Positions 26,984 through 37,294 of a stretch of DNA of 64,000 bases are shown one piece after another. The DNA is from Micropterix aruncella. Taxonomy: Eukaryota > Arthropoda > Insecta > Lepidoptera > Micropterigidae. Location of the stretch: assembly GCA_944548615.1 (NCBI GenBank), contig OX155965.1, positions 24,046,946-24,110,945 on the forward strand, read 5' to 3'. Within the stretch, counting starts at the first letter, position 1, and every line of letters starts with the position of its first letter. The notes beneath the pieces were generated by a model. The model was not told where the DNA came from, did not search any database, and saw only the letters and a program-made list of their open reading frames with translations. Both the position numbers and the translations under genes were made by a program.

Positions 26984-27702
26984 GCACTTCAGTAGCTAAT
27001 GGGCCCTGTTGCAGTTTGACCACAAAATCTAGTAGTAGGTATATAGAGTCGGTCAAACGCACGAGTCAAATCCCATCCGGCGGCCTAAACGCGGAAGTAC
27101 GAGCCCGGGTAGGACTCTGGTCTGGCGGCCAGTCTCTCCTAGGAGTCAACTTTCTCTCCTAGGAGTCAACTTTCGGGCGCTTCTGGACGGTTTGCGCACG
27201 GTCCGGCGTCACCTAATCGATTGTGCATTCCGGCTAACAGTCGGGGAAATCTGGAAACAGTAATGTTTCCTATAGAGCGGTGGTAGTTGTTAACCTTACG
27301 GCAACCGCTCTTGAAACGACCATTCAGCCACCCGATCCCGGATGAACAGCCGGGCATAGCATGCCGTGGTCCGCGATAGATTCGGTAGATACCGTATCAC
27401 CGCTACGTAAGGGAGAGAGCCGCGCAAGCGACCTTGATCCTGTAACCAGTCAGGAGGTAGGAGGTATACTGATGGTTATTTCCAGACGGAGATATCCTTC
27501 CAAACTGGTGGTCAAGGAACGTGACTTTCCGCTGGGTACCTTTTCCGTTGGCCTCTGACGTTCAGTTGGCGTAACTAGCCAGTGGATTGTTTTTCGTCCC
27601 AAGTCTTCGGCGCTCACCTCACGGGAGACAGAACGATCTAATATTGTTAAAACTTCCTAAGGTGACGGATTCGCCCGTTGTAGTTGTCAGCTCTAGTTGA
27701 CC
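26984..27702 (+). mobile_element. Family R retroposon, 719 bp copy
   Basis: The body starts gctaatgggccctgttgcag, after 11 extra bases, and ends gtagttgtcagctctagttg. It is bounded by a 16-bp repeat with one mismatch: aaaaatatgcccagtt at 26968-26983 and aaaaatatgcctagtt at 27703-27718. A short duplication (tctctcctaggagtcaactt) occurs near 27135-27170. The copy is intact at both ends but carries several indels relative to the others. Confidence 0.8.
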
Positions 27703-27718
27703 AAAAATATGCCTAGTT

Positions 27719-28540
27719 TGGGTAACTTCTGTTTATTTTCTTTTCTTTTCTATTGTTGTTTTTGGCTATTATATTTTTCTCCATGATTTTTTGTCTCACT
27801 GCGAATCAGTTTGCGAAATTGCAGTAGAACTATCAAATTCCGTTAGATGGAGTATTTATAAATAGTTCTACTAGTTACATAGTTGGCGTCTAGGTTGCAT
27901 TTTTGAGCTAATTGAGAATATTTGAATAATCAAGATATAGTAAAATATTATCGTGATTTATTTTTTATTTTATTTATTTAGGTAAGTAACAGCATGAACT
28001 TATAATTAGATACATAATTCTTAAAAAAAACATATTCCTTTACCGATTATAACTTACGCCGATCGAAATTATTTACATTATGACTCTAAATTATGAAATA
28101 AAAAATACATCCGTAAATTGGATCTATACCGCGCGGAAATAAACGACAGTCCTCCCGGTGCATTTGTAGACGGTCAATGTAACTGCCGAAAATGTAACTT
28201 TGCCGGGAGAACTCATCGTCCAAGTCCACGCGGCAGGCAAGGACTCATACCCACCAACCAAAAAATGTCAAATGACCGCAAAAGTTGTAGAGTTAACCGC
28301 AAACATATACATCATACTTATACAACATACATTCAAAATAAGTAAATGGGAATACATATATAATTTATATTATATTTATACATACATATTACAAATCAAT
28401 AATTACTGGCAGTTGTCGCTGCTGCTTCAAGGGCGGTTCAAGTCCGGTTGCAAATAGAGCTGGCTGCAAATAGAACTGGGCCATCTGCGTTGTCTTCTTG
28501 TCATTGAGTTTACTTAATGCTGTCCTTTGTTTAATTTCAG
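27719..28540. other. Intron sequence upstream of TMEM151 exon three
   Basis: A + strand frame around 28118-28345 contains CNCRKCNFAGRTHRPSPRG. I cannot assign it and it has no compatible splice context. The final bases provide the tttaatttcag acceptor of the next exon. Confidence 0.35.
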
Positions 28541-28664
28541 AATTTGAAGACCAGCGCTCTCGCTTCTTCGCTGAACATGAGCGATACGACGACTTCATGG
28601 AGATGAGGGAAGGACTGGACCTAGTGGGAGTCAGCTCGTTCAAGGAATACATGGTAGCTTATCG
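28541..28664 (+). CDS. TMEM151: TMEM151-family protein, third exon in window
   Basis: The exon lies between ttaatttcag and gtgagt. Its first two bases complete the Glu codon started at 6674. It then encodes FEDQRSRFFAEHERYDDFME and MREGLDLVGVSSFKEYMVAY. The vertebrate equivalent reads 'RARFFAEN(E)..DDYMEAREGM.L....F.EFMVA', so this is the most strongly conserved cytosolic block of the family. It ends in phase 2 (CG), completed by A at 29046 to give Arg. No frame disruption. Confidence 0.95.
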
Positions 28665-29045
28665 GTGAGTTGGTAACCTAACTAGTAGATACTTCTTTTT
28701 GGTTGTTTGTTTATTATTTATTTATTGTAGAAAAATAATGTTCGTGTTTGATATAAACTGACATATATTTTGGAGTTAATATAAATAAGTTAATAGTAAA
28801 AACAAGCGTTTATTAAAATTCTCTGTTCCGAGCCAACCATGAGTGCTGCAGCCATGTCATAGTGGAACTTAGAACGGGCTATCCTAATTGAATGCTATAC
28901 AGAATACGTGATTGTGCTGTTGGCCGTTGAGGAGTCCCCTCGTTTTGAAGCCAACCCTGGATGCAGCAGCCCTGTCGCGGTGAAAACCCTGTGTGATGAA
29001 AAATTAGAGATTAAAAATTAAATGTATTTAATAATTCTGTTGCAG
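28665..29045. repeat. TMEM151 intron containing dispersed repeat 'Q', copy 2
   Basis: Most of this 381-bp intron (28785-29030) matches the repeat at 24660-25107, including gttggccgttgaggagtccc and gaacttagaacgggctatc. The insertion makes up the bulk of an otherwise very short intron without touching its splice sites. Confidence 0.65.
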
Positions 29046-29166
29046 AGATGCTGATAACGTCCCGTGGTATTCCAGCCAAGTCTTCTTTTGGATGCTGTCG
29101 TGTTTTCTTATGTCGTGGCCGTTAAGAATCGTAATCGAGTGCAACACTGCTTATGTTCATTATACG
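29046..29166 (+). CDS. TMEM151: TMEM151-family protein, fourth exon in window (membrane segment)
   Basis: This 121-base exon lies between tctgttgcag and gtaagt. It encodes DADNVPWYSSQVFFWMLSCF and LMSWPLRIVIECNTAYVHYT. The hydrophobic stretch from about FFWML to IVI forms a transmembrane or re-entrant segment. It matches the vertebrate '(P)PWY.S..FW......LSWPLRV..EYRTAY.HY' block. It ends in phase 0 and continues directly into VTKIFG at 30065. Confidence 0.95.
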
Positions 29167-30064
29167 GTAAGTCAGTATGAGATGGGGTACGAGATGGGTT
29201 AAACCACGAAGATGGGGTAGCTAACGTTGCAAGCTTATTATGAAGCTTATAATGAATGGGAAAAATAAAGGCTTATTTGGAAATAAATATACGATATCAA
29301 TAGTTGCTTTTATTATTCGTTCTAGAACACAAATCAAAATCAAAAACTACTAAATAATTCACAAATAAAAAAAACATTGCATACTGTTCTACCCCATGCT
29401 TAGGGCAGAATGGTGGTAAAAATAAGGGGCACAATGGGGTACACTATTCTTATTGCTTTTGTGAATTACCTACATAATTTGCAAATGAGGACAGTTTTCC
29501 GTTTGTAAATCCGAATCATCTACATAAGAATAGAATTTAATGAATATCCTATCCCATTCCGCCCCGTGTCAATTTTTCCGTTATGCCCCAACAACTATTA
29601 CCGGCGCAAGCAGATACCGTCATTTCTGTAGCGGTAGAAACATTTATATCTCAAAAATATTATAAATAGGATAAAAGGAATTTACCACTTGACGTTTGTA
29701 GCACCCGACGTTTTACGCGGTAAATTCGTTTTATCCTATTTATGATGTCAAACAACCGCGGTAATCTTTGATTTGATACCTCAAATATAGTTTTTTTTTT
29801 AATATAACAAAAATCATTTTTATCATTCAAATGTTAATCAAACTGACATAAAAGATTCACGGTTAGATATCAACTTTGAGTTTAAAAAAAAAAAGAAAAA
29901 CACGTTTTCTTTTCTTCTAAACCAGGCTCCCCACTTAATTTTAGATGTAACTTTTGAATGAATAAACGATTATTTTTCTATTATTATAAATCGCCAATGG
30001 CTGTTTTAGCAGACGCTCTGATTACATATTTCGATACTTACATATTTCTTCTTTTGATTCGCAG
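29167..30064. other. TMEM151 intron with nested MITEs
   Basis: At 29590-29938 lies a reverse-oriented relative of the TTAA-flanked MITE at 5205; its end is taaaccaggctccccac followed by TTAA. It is interrupted at about 29667-29790 by a small palindromic element whose arms read taggataaaaggaatttacc and ggtaaattcgttttatccta. The same arms occur at 40930-41860. The first ~400 bp of the intron hold nothing recognised. Confidence 0.6.
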
Positions 30065-31261
30065 GTTACGAAAATCTTCGGCACGAACTACGAGTTGGAC
30101 CACCAGCGGCGGTTAGATCTGGAGGCCCACTTGTCAGAGTTGGCTTCCGGCTACGGCTGGCCGCAGACGTCCCTTTTAACATCGCAGGTAGCCGTGATGG
30201 CGAACTGTACCGGGTCCGCGGCCAGCGAAACGCAAAGCCCGGCACACGCAGCGCGAAATCGTATAACATTGGACGCGCCCATCTCGCACGCGACCACCAT
30301 CGACAGCTTAGAATTATTCGCGGCAATCAGGGAAAACTGTACAATGGTGCCTTCATACTCGGAAGTGATGAGATTGGACGTCGCGGCGAGGAGCGACGAC
30401 CGCGACGACCACGACGACCACGACGACCTCGACAACCACGACGACCACGACGACCATGACCACCATGATGACCACGACGACAATGCGTCGAGAAGAGTAC
30501 GGTTCGAAACCGCCGAATCCCAACCGCCGAAAAGTGCCAATAGAACTAGATGTAATTCCGAAACGTACACTTATGATACGAGACCAATTAATAAGCTTAG
30601 CGCGCCTCCCCCTTCTATACACTCTCAGAACCAAAGTGCAATTATAGGCAGTAGAAAAAATACTTATTTACACGTTTTAGAAGAGAACGAGGCGAGCTCC
30701 TCGACCTCCAGTTCCGATACTAGACTTAATACCGTAAAAAACAATAGAAATCTTAGAAATACGCAATCCAACTACAGCTTCACGCAGAATATAAATGATA
30801 TTAATAAAGCGCAGAACCGACGCTCGTGGGCAGGCTTCGTGACTACCCAAGAAACCCAAACCACACAAAACGAACCGACAGACCTGAGCCTATCCCAGAT
30901 AGAATCGATAAACAGGAACTTGATAGATTTAGAAAGAGACGAGGTTTACACCTCGAATCTGACCCTTATCTTCCCGAACCCGCTTACCTGCGTTCATCCC
31001 AGCGACCCCTTCGGCGGAAAGGATCAAACTACCCCCACCGACGACCCGCCCCCCTACGAGGAAGCCTTAACCTTACCGATCCTTAGAAGAATAACCCGGT
31101 CAATCACCGATCGAGGCGACCTCTTCGAACAATCTAGAGCTTTTATTACTGATACTATAATGAATAGACGGTCGTGTATGGATAACATAGTGTCGGATGC
31201 GGACGCCGTCCGACTTCTCCAAATGCCAAACGCGCAGAAAGACGAAGAGACAAACGTATGA
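30065..31261 (+). CDS. TMEM151: TMEM151-family protein, terminal coding exon
   Basis: The exon follows ttcgcag and encodes 398 residues to the stop at 31259-31261. It opens VTKIFGTNYELDHQRRLDLE (vertebrates: 'VEKLFG...'). It includes TTIDSLELFAAIRENCTMVP followed by SYSEVMRLD, matching the vertebrate '[25 protein letters not shown]' block. Next comes an insect-specific acidic tract of Asp/His repeats (~30 residues, 30393-30483), then a long Ser/Asn/Thr-rich, probably disordered cytosolic tail. Near the C-terminus lies PPPYEEALTLP, a PPxY motif also present in vertebrate members (PPPPYHDAL), which could bind WW-domain proteins such as Nedd4-type ligases. No frame breaks. The visible part of the protein totals about 560 residues. 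Confidence 0.95.
   Translation, partial: VTKIFGTNYELDHQRRLDLEAHLSELASGYGWPQTSLLTSQVAVMANCTGSAASETQSPAHAARNRITLDAPISHATTIDSLELFAAIRENCTMVPSYSEVMRLDVAARSDDRDDHDDHDDLDNHDDHDDHDHHDDHDDNASRRVRFETAESQPPKSANRTRCNSETYTYDTRPINKLSAPPPSIHSQNQSAIIGSRKNTYLHVLEENEASSSTSSSDTRLNTVKNNRNLRNTQSNYSFTQNINDINKAQNRRSWAGFVTTQETQTTQNEPTDLSLSQIESINRNLIDLERDEVYTSNLTLIFPNPLTCVHPSDPFGGKDQTTPTDDPPPYEEALTLPILRRITRSITDRGDLFEQSRAFITDTIMNRRSCMDNIVSDADAVRLLQMPNAQKDEETNV
30393..30483 (+). repeat. Asp/His codon repeat within TMEM151
   Basis: Tandem GAC/CAC codons (gacgaccacgacgaccacga) encode an acidic-histidine tract. It is an in-frame trinucleotide-type repeat and may be length-polymorphic. Antisense and shifted frames across it produce spurious Ser/Trp or Val repeat peptides. 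Confidence 0.9.
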
Positions 31262-32050
31262 TTAGAAACTGAAATAGATAGGTATAGTCTGGCCAGGGAA
31301 TCGTGACTGTTGATCGAGCAATTATGGCAACATTTTCAGAAACTGTCATCAGCCCGATACGGCCGTTTTAGGCAATCTAAAGAATGTTTAGTTTTTTATC
31401 CTATCCGTTAAAGCAAACACGGTAATTGTGTTACAGTAGGTAATTGTATTACACTCTGGTCGGAAAGAATAGTCCACACGTTTTAGAAAAAAACTTTTAT
31501 ATTGCAACACAATAATGTGTTGCAATGTAAAAGTTGACTAAATATCTGACAATATAATGACTAAATAATCTGGGGACATGTCTAAGTACCATCTCCCAAA
31601 AGGCGTATTGTGTGTAGGAAATCTGCGTGCAGTTTTGTTCATTTTTAACGCAAAAGACGTCAAAGTGGTTTTGACGAATAGAGTCAAAACCACTTTGACG
31701 TGTGAAAAATGTACCTATAGAAAGAGCGAGAGACATAGGCAATGGCACATATGTTGGCCAACGATTTGACACCATTGTGACCGGTGAAAAATGTATGGGA
31801 AAGAGTGAGACATAGGCAGTGGCCAAAGCATTGACCAACGTGTAGAGCAAGCAATAGAGTGCTTACAAGCCTATGGTTAGAGGAGTCTATGTCTATGGCT
31901 AGAGGAGTCTATGTCTGGTTAGAGAAGTCTATGTCCGAAACTTATAATTATCATACTTTGGAGAGGTACCTGACTGATCACAGTTCAGATGAACAGTTCC
32001 ATATACCCATTTGCCCCTTTTCATTGCTTCCTGCAGCCACTATACATGCC
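31262..32050. other. TMEM151 3' flank with two hairpins and a short repeat pair
   Basis: This is probably 3' UTR and spacer. At 31499-31525 attgcaacaca and its inverse form a small hairpin. At 31657-31701 a perfect 19-bp hairpin is present (see separate entry). Around 31700-31830 a ~85-bp block with gtgaaaaatgta and gacataggca is imperfectly duplicated. I could not fix the poly(A) site. Confidence 0.45.
31657..31701. repeat. Perfect 19-bp inverted repeat, 7-nt loop
   Basis: acgtcaaagtggttttgac (31657-31675) is followed by loop gaataga and its exact reverse complement (31683-31701). Confidence 0.95.
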
Positions 32051-32052
32051 TA

Positions 32053-33296
32053 AAACCGCGGTGTCCAACCGGTTCTATCTTAAGGGCTACTTCAAAATTT
32101 CTGGCATGCCTCGCAGGCGCCAGACCCTTAAGGATTGGAAACATTTTTTAAAGGATGTTGACCAAATATACATAGGTATAAGCAAGTAAAAACTTCTTTT
32201 ATTAATCAATCTTTCACACAGAAATATGTGAATCCAAAAAAATGGTTTTGTATTTAACATACAACATGTTTTCGATCCGTGGTCATGGCCATTTAAAATA
32301 ACAGGGTCCATGAATTTGAAACCTCTTAATTTTTGCTAGCTGTGCTTTTGAGGATATGATAGCACTGTGAAGAGTAATAGTTTTAATTTCGGCTTCGGCT
32401 TTGTCTGCAAAACAAAGCGTTCCTATCAAAGAGTTTAACCAACCAAACAAGCGTTCTGCTGCATCAAGTTTTAAGAAAGGGTTTCTCATGAAGACGAAAA
32501 TATCACTTGCGGCATATCAGCTAGCGCGGTGCGACGCTCACTTCACACCTCTTTCGGCCAACTGACCCTGCGATTCTCTTGCATACTAACCCTACAAGAA
32601 GTTTTTAATGTACATCCCCATTTGTTTTGTCAAAATATTTAAAGGGTTACAGGAAATAAGGATCAATATCAACTTTTAAATTTTTTTGGTAATTTCATTT
32701 TTTTAAATTTTGTTTATTATTAAATTACATTTTAACAAGGGCATTTTTTAATTAGGTAACATTACATTTTACTTTATAAAAAAAATACATTTTTACATTT
32801 TACATGTCTCATGTTAAAATTACATTTTAACAAGTAACAAATAAATATAATTTTACTGTAAAATGAGGTTCAAAAAAATACATTTTGCCTAAATTACACT
32901 TAAAAAGCGAGGACTATAATATTAGAATAATTATAATAATAAGAATATTTGAGTTTCTAAAAAAATTCATTTAAAGAAAACCTGGAAAAGTCATTGGCCT
33001 TGATTAGTATTTCCGCAGCGTCTTCGTCACAGTACCTTCTGCGCAAAAAATGACCATGTGGACCTTTATCGTTCTTTCCCCTCACAGATTTCGAAAAAGA
33101 CTTACTTTTGAAAATCGATTCAGGCTTCGATTCGTTTGGGAACAAGCCACAAGATGGCATTAGTATATCATTTTCACAAAATAATTGACATTGATCGTTT
33201 TCCTTGTAACCCTTAATTTTTTCTCCTACTTTTATTCTCGGGTACCTATAACTCGGGCTGCGGAATACCAGGCGCACGCTACCTACTGGTTGGATA
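32053..33296. mobile_element. hAT-like element remnant, ~1.24 kb
   Basis: The left end cgcggtgtccaaccggttct and the right end ctactggttggataccactg form imperfect terminal inverted repeats of hAT type. Flanks gcctaaaa and atctaaaa agree at 6 of 8 positions, as expected for an old 8-bp duplication. On the - strand two open stretches (33277-32957 and 32489-32283) have protein-like composition, for example FLKLDAAERLFGWLNSLIG, but I cannot match them confidently to a hAT transposase. The internal stretch 32600-32950 is a simple ACATTTTA-rich region. Confidence 0.5.
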
Positions 33297-34258
33297 CCAC
33301 TGATCTAAAACTATACCAATGGATCAAACTTCAAACTGCAAGGACATGGTTAGAATAATATAATAGAATAAAAATGTAAACGTGCCTGGCTTTCTATGTG
33401 CACAAACAGCTATTTTTTATATTCTTTCAATTATGTACATTTAACGAGTTAACTGCGGAATTTAGTATTAAAAGTCCCGCACGGTACGGACAATGGTTAG
33501 CTCACATAGGAAGGAAACCCTTCCTATGTGAGCTAACCATTCTTGGTTAGAAGCGATACAATGTTTGCAATACAAATGGTGCCATAATATAATTTACAAA
33601 AGAAATCTAATAAATGCGTAACCAGCGACAAAAAAGTGCAAGGTTTGGAAAACCTACTTTCAAATCAGACAGTATATTGGCCATAAAATGCCGGGGTTAT
33701 CTGCAGGCCAGATTTCGGGACACCTGGCGCTGGCGTACTAGGAAAGTTATAATTTGAATTAGTACCCCAAAGTCTTTTGGCAAAGCTAAAAATTCATCAG
33801 TGGATAGTGAATGCAATAAAGAACTCGAAACATATGGTCAGGCTGCTTAATAATCGAACGCATGGCGTCAGGATCTCCGTACATGTCACGCATCGGTCTA
33901 TGACGCCTCGGTGGACTGTGTCGCGCAATATAATCGTCGCAATGGGGCAATATTGGTATGGATATGCTGACGCCCAATGTGCCACTGAAAAAGACTGATG
34001 ACAGTTTGGGAAAATGTCCCCATAAGCCGATTTATAATTCGGAAATAGCACACCCTATTGGAAGTCCGACGGATATCAAGCTGAAATTCAATAAGTTGCT
34101 ACTTCCCCAACTTACAATGATATAACTCGCACAAGGCGTAATAAACACTCTTTAGATACTTTCCTCAGAATTAGTGCCAAGTATTCGTTTCTTCTAATTT
34201 ATAGTCACCTAAATTACTTTCTTCGGCTAAGGGCTCGTCCATTAATCATGTGATGTTT
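33297..34258. other. Intergenic DNA with a perfect hairpin
   Basis: Apart from the hairpin at 33492-33541 no feature is recognised. Open frames at 33777-34051 overlap on both strands and are not conserved. Confidence 0.4.
33492..33541. repeat. Perfect 23-bp hairpin with AAAC loop
   Basis: The left arm begins aatggttagctcacatagga (33492-33514). After the 4-base loop aaac its exact reverse complement runs 33519-33541. There is no mismatch or bulge. It could be the core of a tiny palindromic MITE or a transcribed stem; nothing in the sequence decides between these. Confidence 0.95.
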
Positions 34259-34262
34259 TTAA

Positions 34263-34504
34263 CCCCTTATTTTGCGAAGTAAACATTCGGCTGTCCCTTT
34301 TGTTTTGTCAGTTTGGCGCGTAAAATTGGCGAGAGCCGATGGCCTTGAGGAAAACCTTGAGGAAAACGATCATAAGTTATAAACCACTATACGGATCATA
34401 AAAAGAATAACTGTAAAATGACCGCATTGAAATTTGAAATATAAAACATTATCTTGCGGTAGGCGACCGTGCGTCCCGCAAGGGACGTTACGGAGCCAGC
34501 GGGT
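34263..34504. mobile_element. Probable TTAA-flanked MITE, 242 bp
   Basis: TTAA at 34259-34262 precedes ccccttattttgcg, and gcgggt precedes TTAA at 34505-34508. The interior (ggatcataaaaagaataact, then gcattgaaatttgaaatata) matches the interior of the clearer TTAA-bounded element at 61830-62135, which supports common origin. Confidence 0.5.
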
Positions 34505-34508
34505 TTAA

Positions 34509-35415
34509 GCAATTTTTTAACTTCCCCCTCCCCTTTGGTAATACGTGGTGAGGTTTTAGACTACCTCCCCCCCTCCACCCAAAATCACGTGTATTTTTTT
34601 GGCTCAGAGTATCTATTTTCAGAATATTATCTTTTAATACACGTATAATCTAATTTCATTCTGGAATATTAGGCACCTCAAAAAAATGTCCATACAGGCG
34701 TTAAGGTTGCTGGTTATTTCTGATTGCCGTAACAATAATAAAGGAATGATGTAATCATGGGAAACATATATTTGTACTGGTACATGAATATACTTAATGG
34801 ATATATCCTCGGACTACAGATTAGCGAGACTTTCTTCAACACTAACAAGCATCTTGCAAGTCAGCTGTTGTCACACTCCGTTTTTCGGTTTAGAAATCGC
34901 GCGTTCAACAAAAAAATAATACAGGCGATATTGCACTACACCCCCCTCTCCCCTTGTGAGTTCCCCCCCCCCCCCTTCGAGCCTTACATGATTACTGGAC
35001 AACCCCTAATTTGAGATATTCTCTAGCAATCTACAAACGACGCTTCCAGCTTTTCTAGGTCTGTTTTTCAAATCGATAACTGCTATTTTCGCAAAGAAAT
35101 AATGTACAATCACAGTACCACGTAACAATGTCTAGTCAATTTAAAATAAATTGCTGTTTTTTTGTTAAGTTTGATCGATATTAAAATTAAGAAAATGTGA
35201 TTTATGTACCTATATTTATACATACTTAATATTTAAAGATAGACGCTAGCTTGTTGTATGTCTTAAACCCGATAAGTAATTTGCATAATGCTAAATATTG
35301 CTGTTGTTTTTTGTACAGCACAATGTATGTAACATTTATATGATGTAAAATTAATTATATTTATAATCGATATTATTATTATCGAATAAGAGAGTATTTT
35401 TTCTCAATTTTCTGA
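34509..35415. other. Intergenic AT-rich DNA with C runs
   Basis: C homopolymers occur near 34563-34580 and 34965-34978. No gene or transposon end was recognised. Confidence 0.4.
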
Positions 35416-35650
35416 TATATAAAAATAAATGATTTTGAATTAAAAGGCGTTTTCAATTAAAATTCATTTAAATTTATTAATTTACCACAGTACACAATTA
35501 TTTACAAAGAATATTTTCTTCGTACTTCAATTATCTATACATATTAGGGCTACATTGTTTTAATAAAAATTGTTGGATAAATATGGATAATAGGTCTATT
35601 TGCGAAAACTCAGTTCAGTTTTAATTCAATTATGTTTTTAATTGAAGGGT
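35416..35650. repeat. Diverged duplicate of NPRL3 downstream sequence
   Basis: About 230 bp (aataaatgattttgaattaa, later ggctacattgttttaataaa) match 40295-40525, which lies immediately 3' of the NPRL3 stop codon on the - strand. Similarity is high but with many substitutions, so the duplication is old. Confidence 0.75.
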
Positions 35651-35669
35651 TACGAGGAAGAACGATCAA

Positions 35670-35985
35670 TGTCATCTCAAATCATATGGCTTCAAAGTGG
35701 GAGTGAATGGGTGGTAAGGTGAACACTGCCATGTGGAAAGACAGCTGTCCTAACCTACCATAGCCGGTCTTTAGTCTGGAGTCTACCGCTCATTCCCCCA
35801 GAAGTATAAATAAAATACAAACGGAGCTGCCATGGAATTCACCGACTACACTTCTGGGGGAATGAGCTGTGGATTCCGGACTAGCGACCTGCTGTGGTAG
35901 GTTTAGGACAGCTGTCACGCCACATGTAAGCGATCACCTTACCACCCATTCACTCCCCTTTTCAAAGCCATTGAATTTGAGATGT
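35670..35985. repeat. Inverted pair of LINE 3' tails
   Basis: The left arm (35670-35807, including gagtgaatgggtggtaaggt) and the right arm (35852-35985, ending accacccattcactcccctt) are ~135-bp imperfect inverses around a ~45-bp centre containing acaaacggagctgccatgga. The same tail is seen in direct orientation at 61620-61825, belonging to the RLE-type LINE. Confidence 0.8.
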
Positions 35986-37030
35986 GGAAATTGCCGTTTT
36001 AGATATTTTTTCTAGGAAGTACCTAGTTGATTATTTTCCTGGAGAGACTAAGATCTTTATAGAGGTGAAACAGATATTTGGCTGGCAGGCCGCAAGTGCC
36101 AACTTCCACCGCGTAAAGATGAACAAAGAAGCCGTTCCGGGTGATGGCATTTTCGAGATCATGGTATTTATTTAATTTGTACTTGTGGTCTTTTGGGGTA
36201 TTTGGTTCCCATGGAACAGTTAATTCTACAATAAGGGCTATCTTTCGAGAAAAAGAGTAGAGTCATTCCCCCTTCGGAGCAATAGAATTTGAGATGCGGA
36301 AATCATAGAAGTCGTAGATATATGTTTTAAGAAGGAGTTGATTATTTTACAGGAGACACCAAGATCTTTAAAGAGGTGAAACAGAGATTTGGCTGACAGT
36401 TATAAGTCATTCCGGGTGACGGCATTTACGAGATCATAGTATTTATTTAATTTGTACTCGTGGTCTTTTGGGATATTTGATTCCCATCGAACAGTTAATT
36501 CTACGATAAGGGCCATCTTCCGAGATAGAGAGTAAAAAGTTATATCTGGACGGAGGGCTGTGTATCCGAGACTTTCAGGCAATTTATACTGCTTAGAGAC
36601 CGAATCGGCCTCCAGAATCCAATCTGAAGTTTTCTCGACTATTGAGAAAGGTTTTGTAGTGAAATGTGTTTTCCCTTTAAAGTCATAAACTGTATTGGGG
36701 ACTTGGAGGTTTAGAGGGTACTGTCAGACCCTTGTTGGCACGATCCACTGAGAGGCTAATTACCTCGCGAATGAAAGGAATTTGGCAAGGACTTTATCGT
36801 GGCGGTAAGTGTACCATCCTTGATCTAAGGCCACCTTGCAGCCTGTTAGAATATGTTGAGCTGTGCAAGGGGTATTACTACAAAGGGGGCATGAACTATC
36901 CGCGGCATAGCTCCAACAAGCGAGGTTACTGGGGTCTGGAAGTGTATGCTGAAAGGCATTTAAATCAAATTTCAGCATCTCTGGCGTCCAGTCATATAAC
37001 ATTACTTTCCAGTGCATTGGAAGAGGAATG
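35808..37030 (-). pseudogene. RLE-type LINE C-terminal fragment, decayed copy
   Basis: Read on the - strand from 37017, this gives LYDWTPEMLKFDLNAFQHTL, the zinc-finger-like CPLCSNTPCTAQHILTGC and GWYTYRHDKVLAK. After frameshifts it continues as LRPDITFYSLSRKMALIVEL with VRWESNIPKDHEYKL, then the 3' tail to ~35808. The C..C....H....C finger followed by a PD...E-x-T-type nuclease motif suggests an R2/HERO-like LINE with a restriction-like endonuclease. A better copy is at 47497-47697/60895-61508. This copy also preserves the uninterrupted sequence of the site where the 13-kb LTR element landed. Confidence 0.7.
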
Positions 37031-37290
37031 CAAAAGTCCTCAATTGTTGTCCAATCATTCTGGCATTGAAGGCTAATAGTGTGTGCATAATAACATTAGG
37101 ATGGGCCCGATTCCGCTCGGTGAATTCCTTGGCAGGTTCATTTGTATCTATATATTTATATTTTTAGATGAGATACTTTTTTTATGAGGTATAAATTTAA
37201 ATGAAATGTTTTTTAATCTTAGAAACTCAAGTGTATTTGCTTTAGACAAAATATTTTTTTTTCTCACAAACAAACTAGTAACTTAGTCAT
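37031..37290. other. Spacer with a LINE-tail fragment
   Basis: gatgggcccgattccgctcg and the following ~35 bases (37100-37140) are a + strand piece of the same LINE 3' tail. The rest is AT-rich. Confidence 0.45.
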
Positions 37291-37294
37291 ATTA

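Noticed and set aside
30151..30634. Minus-strand Ser/Trp- and Val-rich frames opposite TMEM151
   Set aside because: They are antisense shadows of the GAC/CAC codon repeat. The sense exon has conserved homology and consistent splice phases.
32957..33277. Minus-strand 106-codon frame as a host gene
   Set aside because: It is bounded by hAT-like terminal repeats and lacks splice sites or recognised domain, so I treated it as part of the element.
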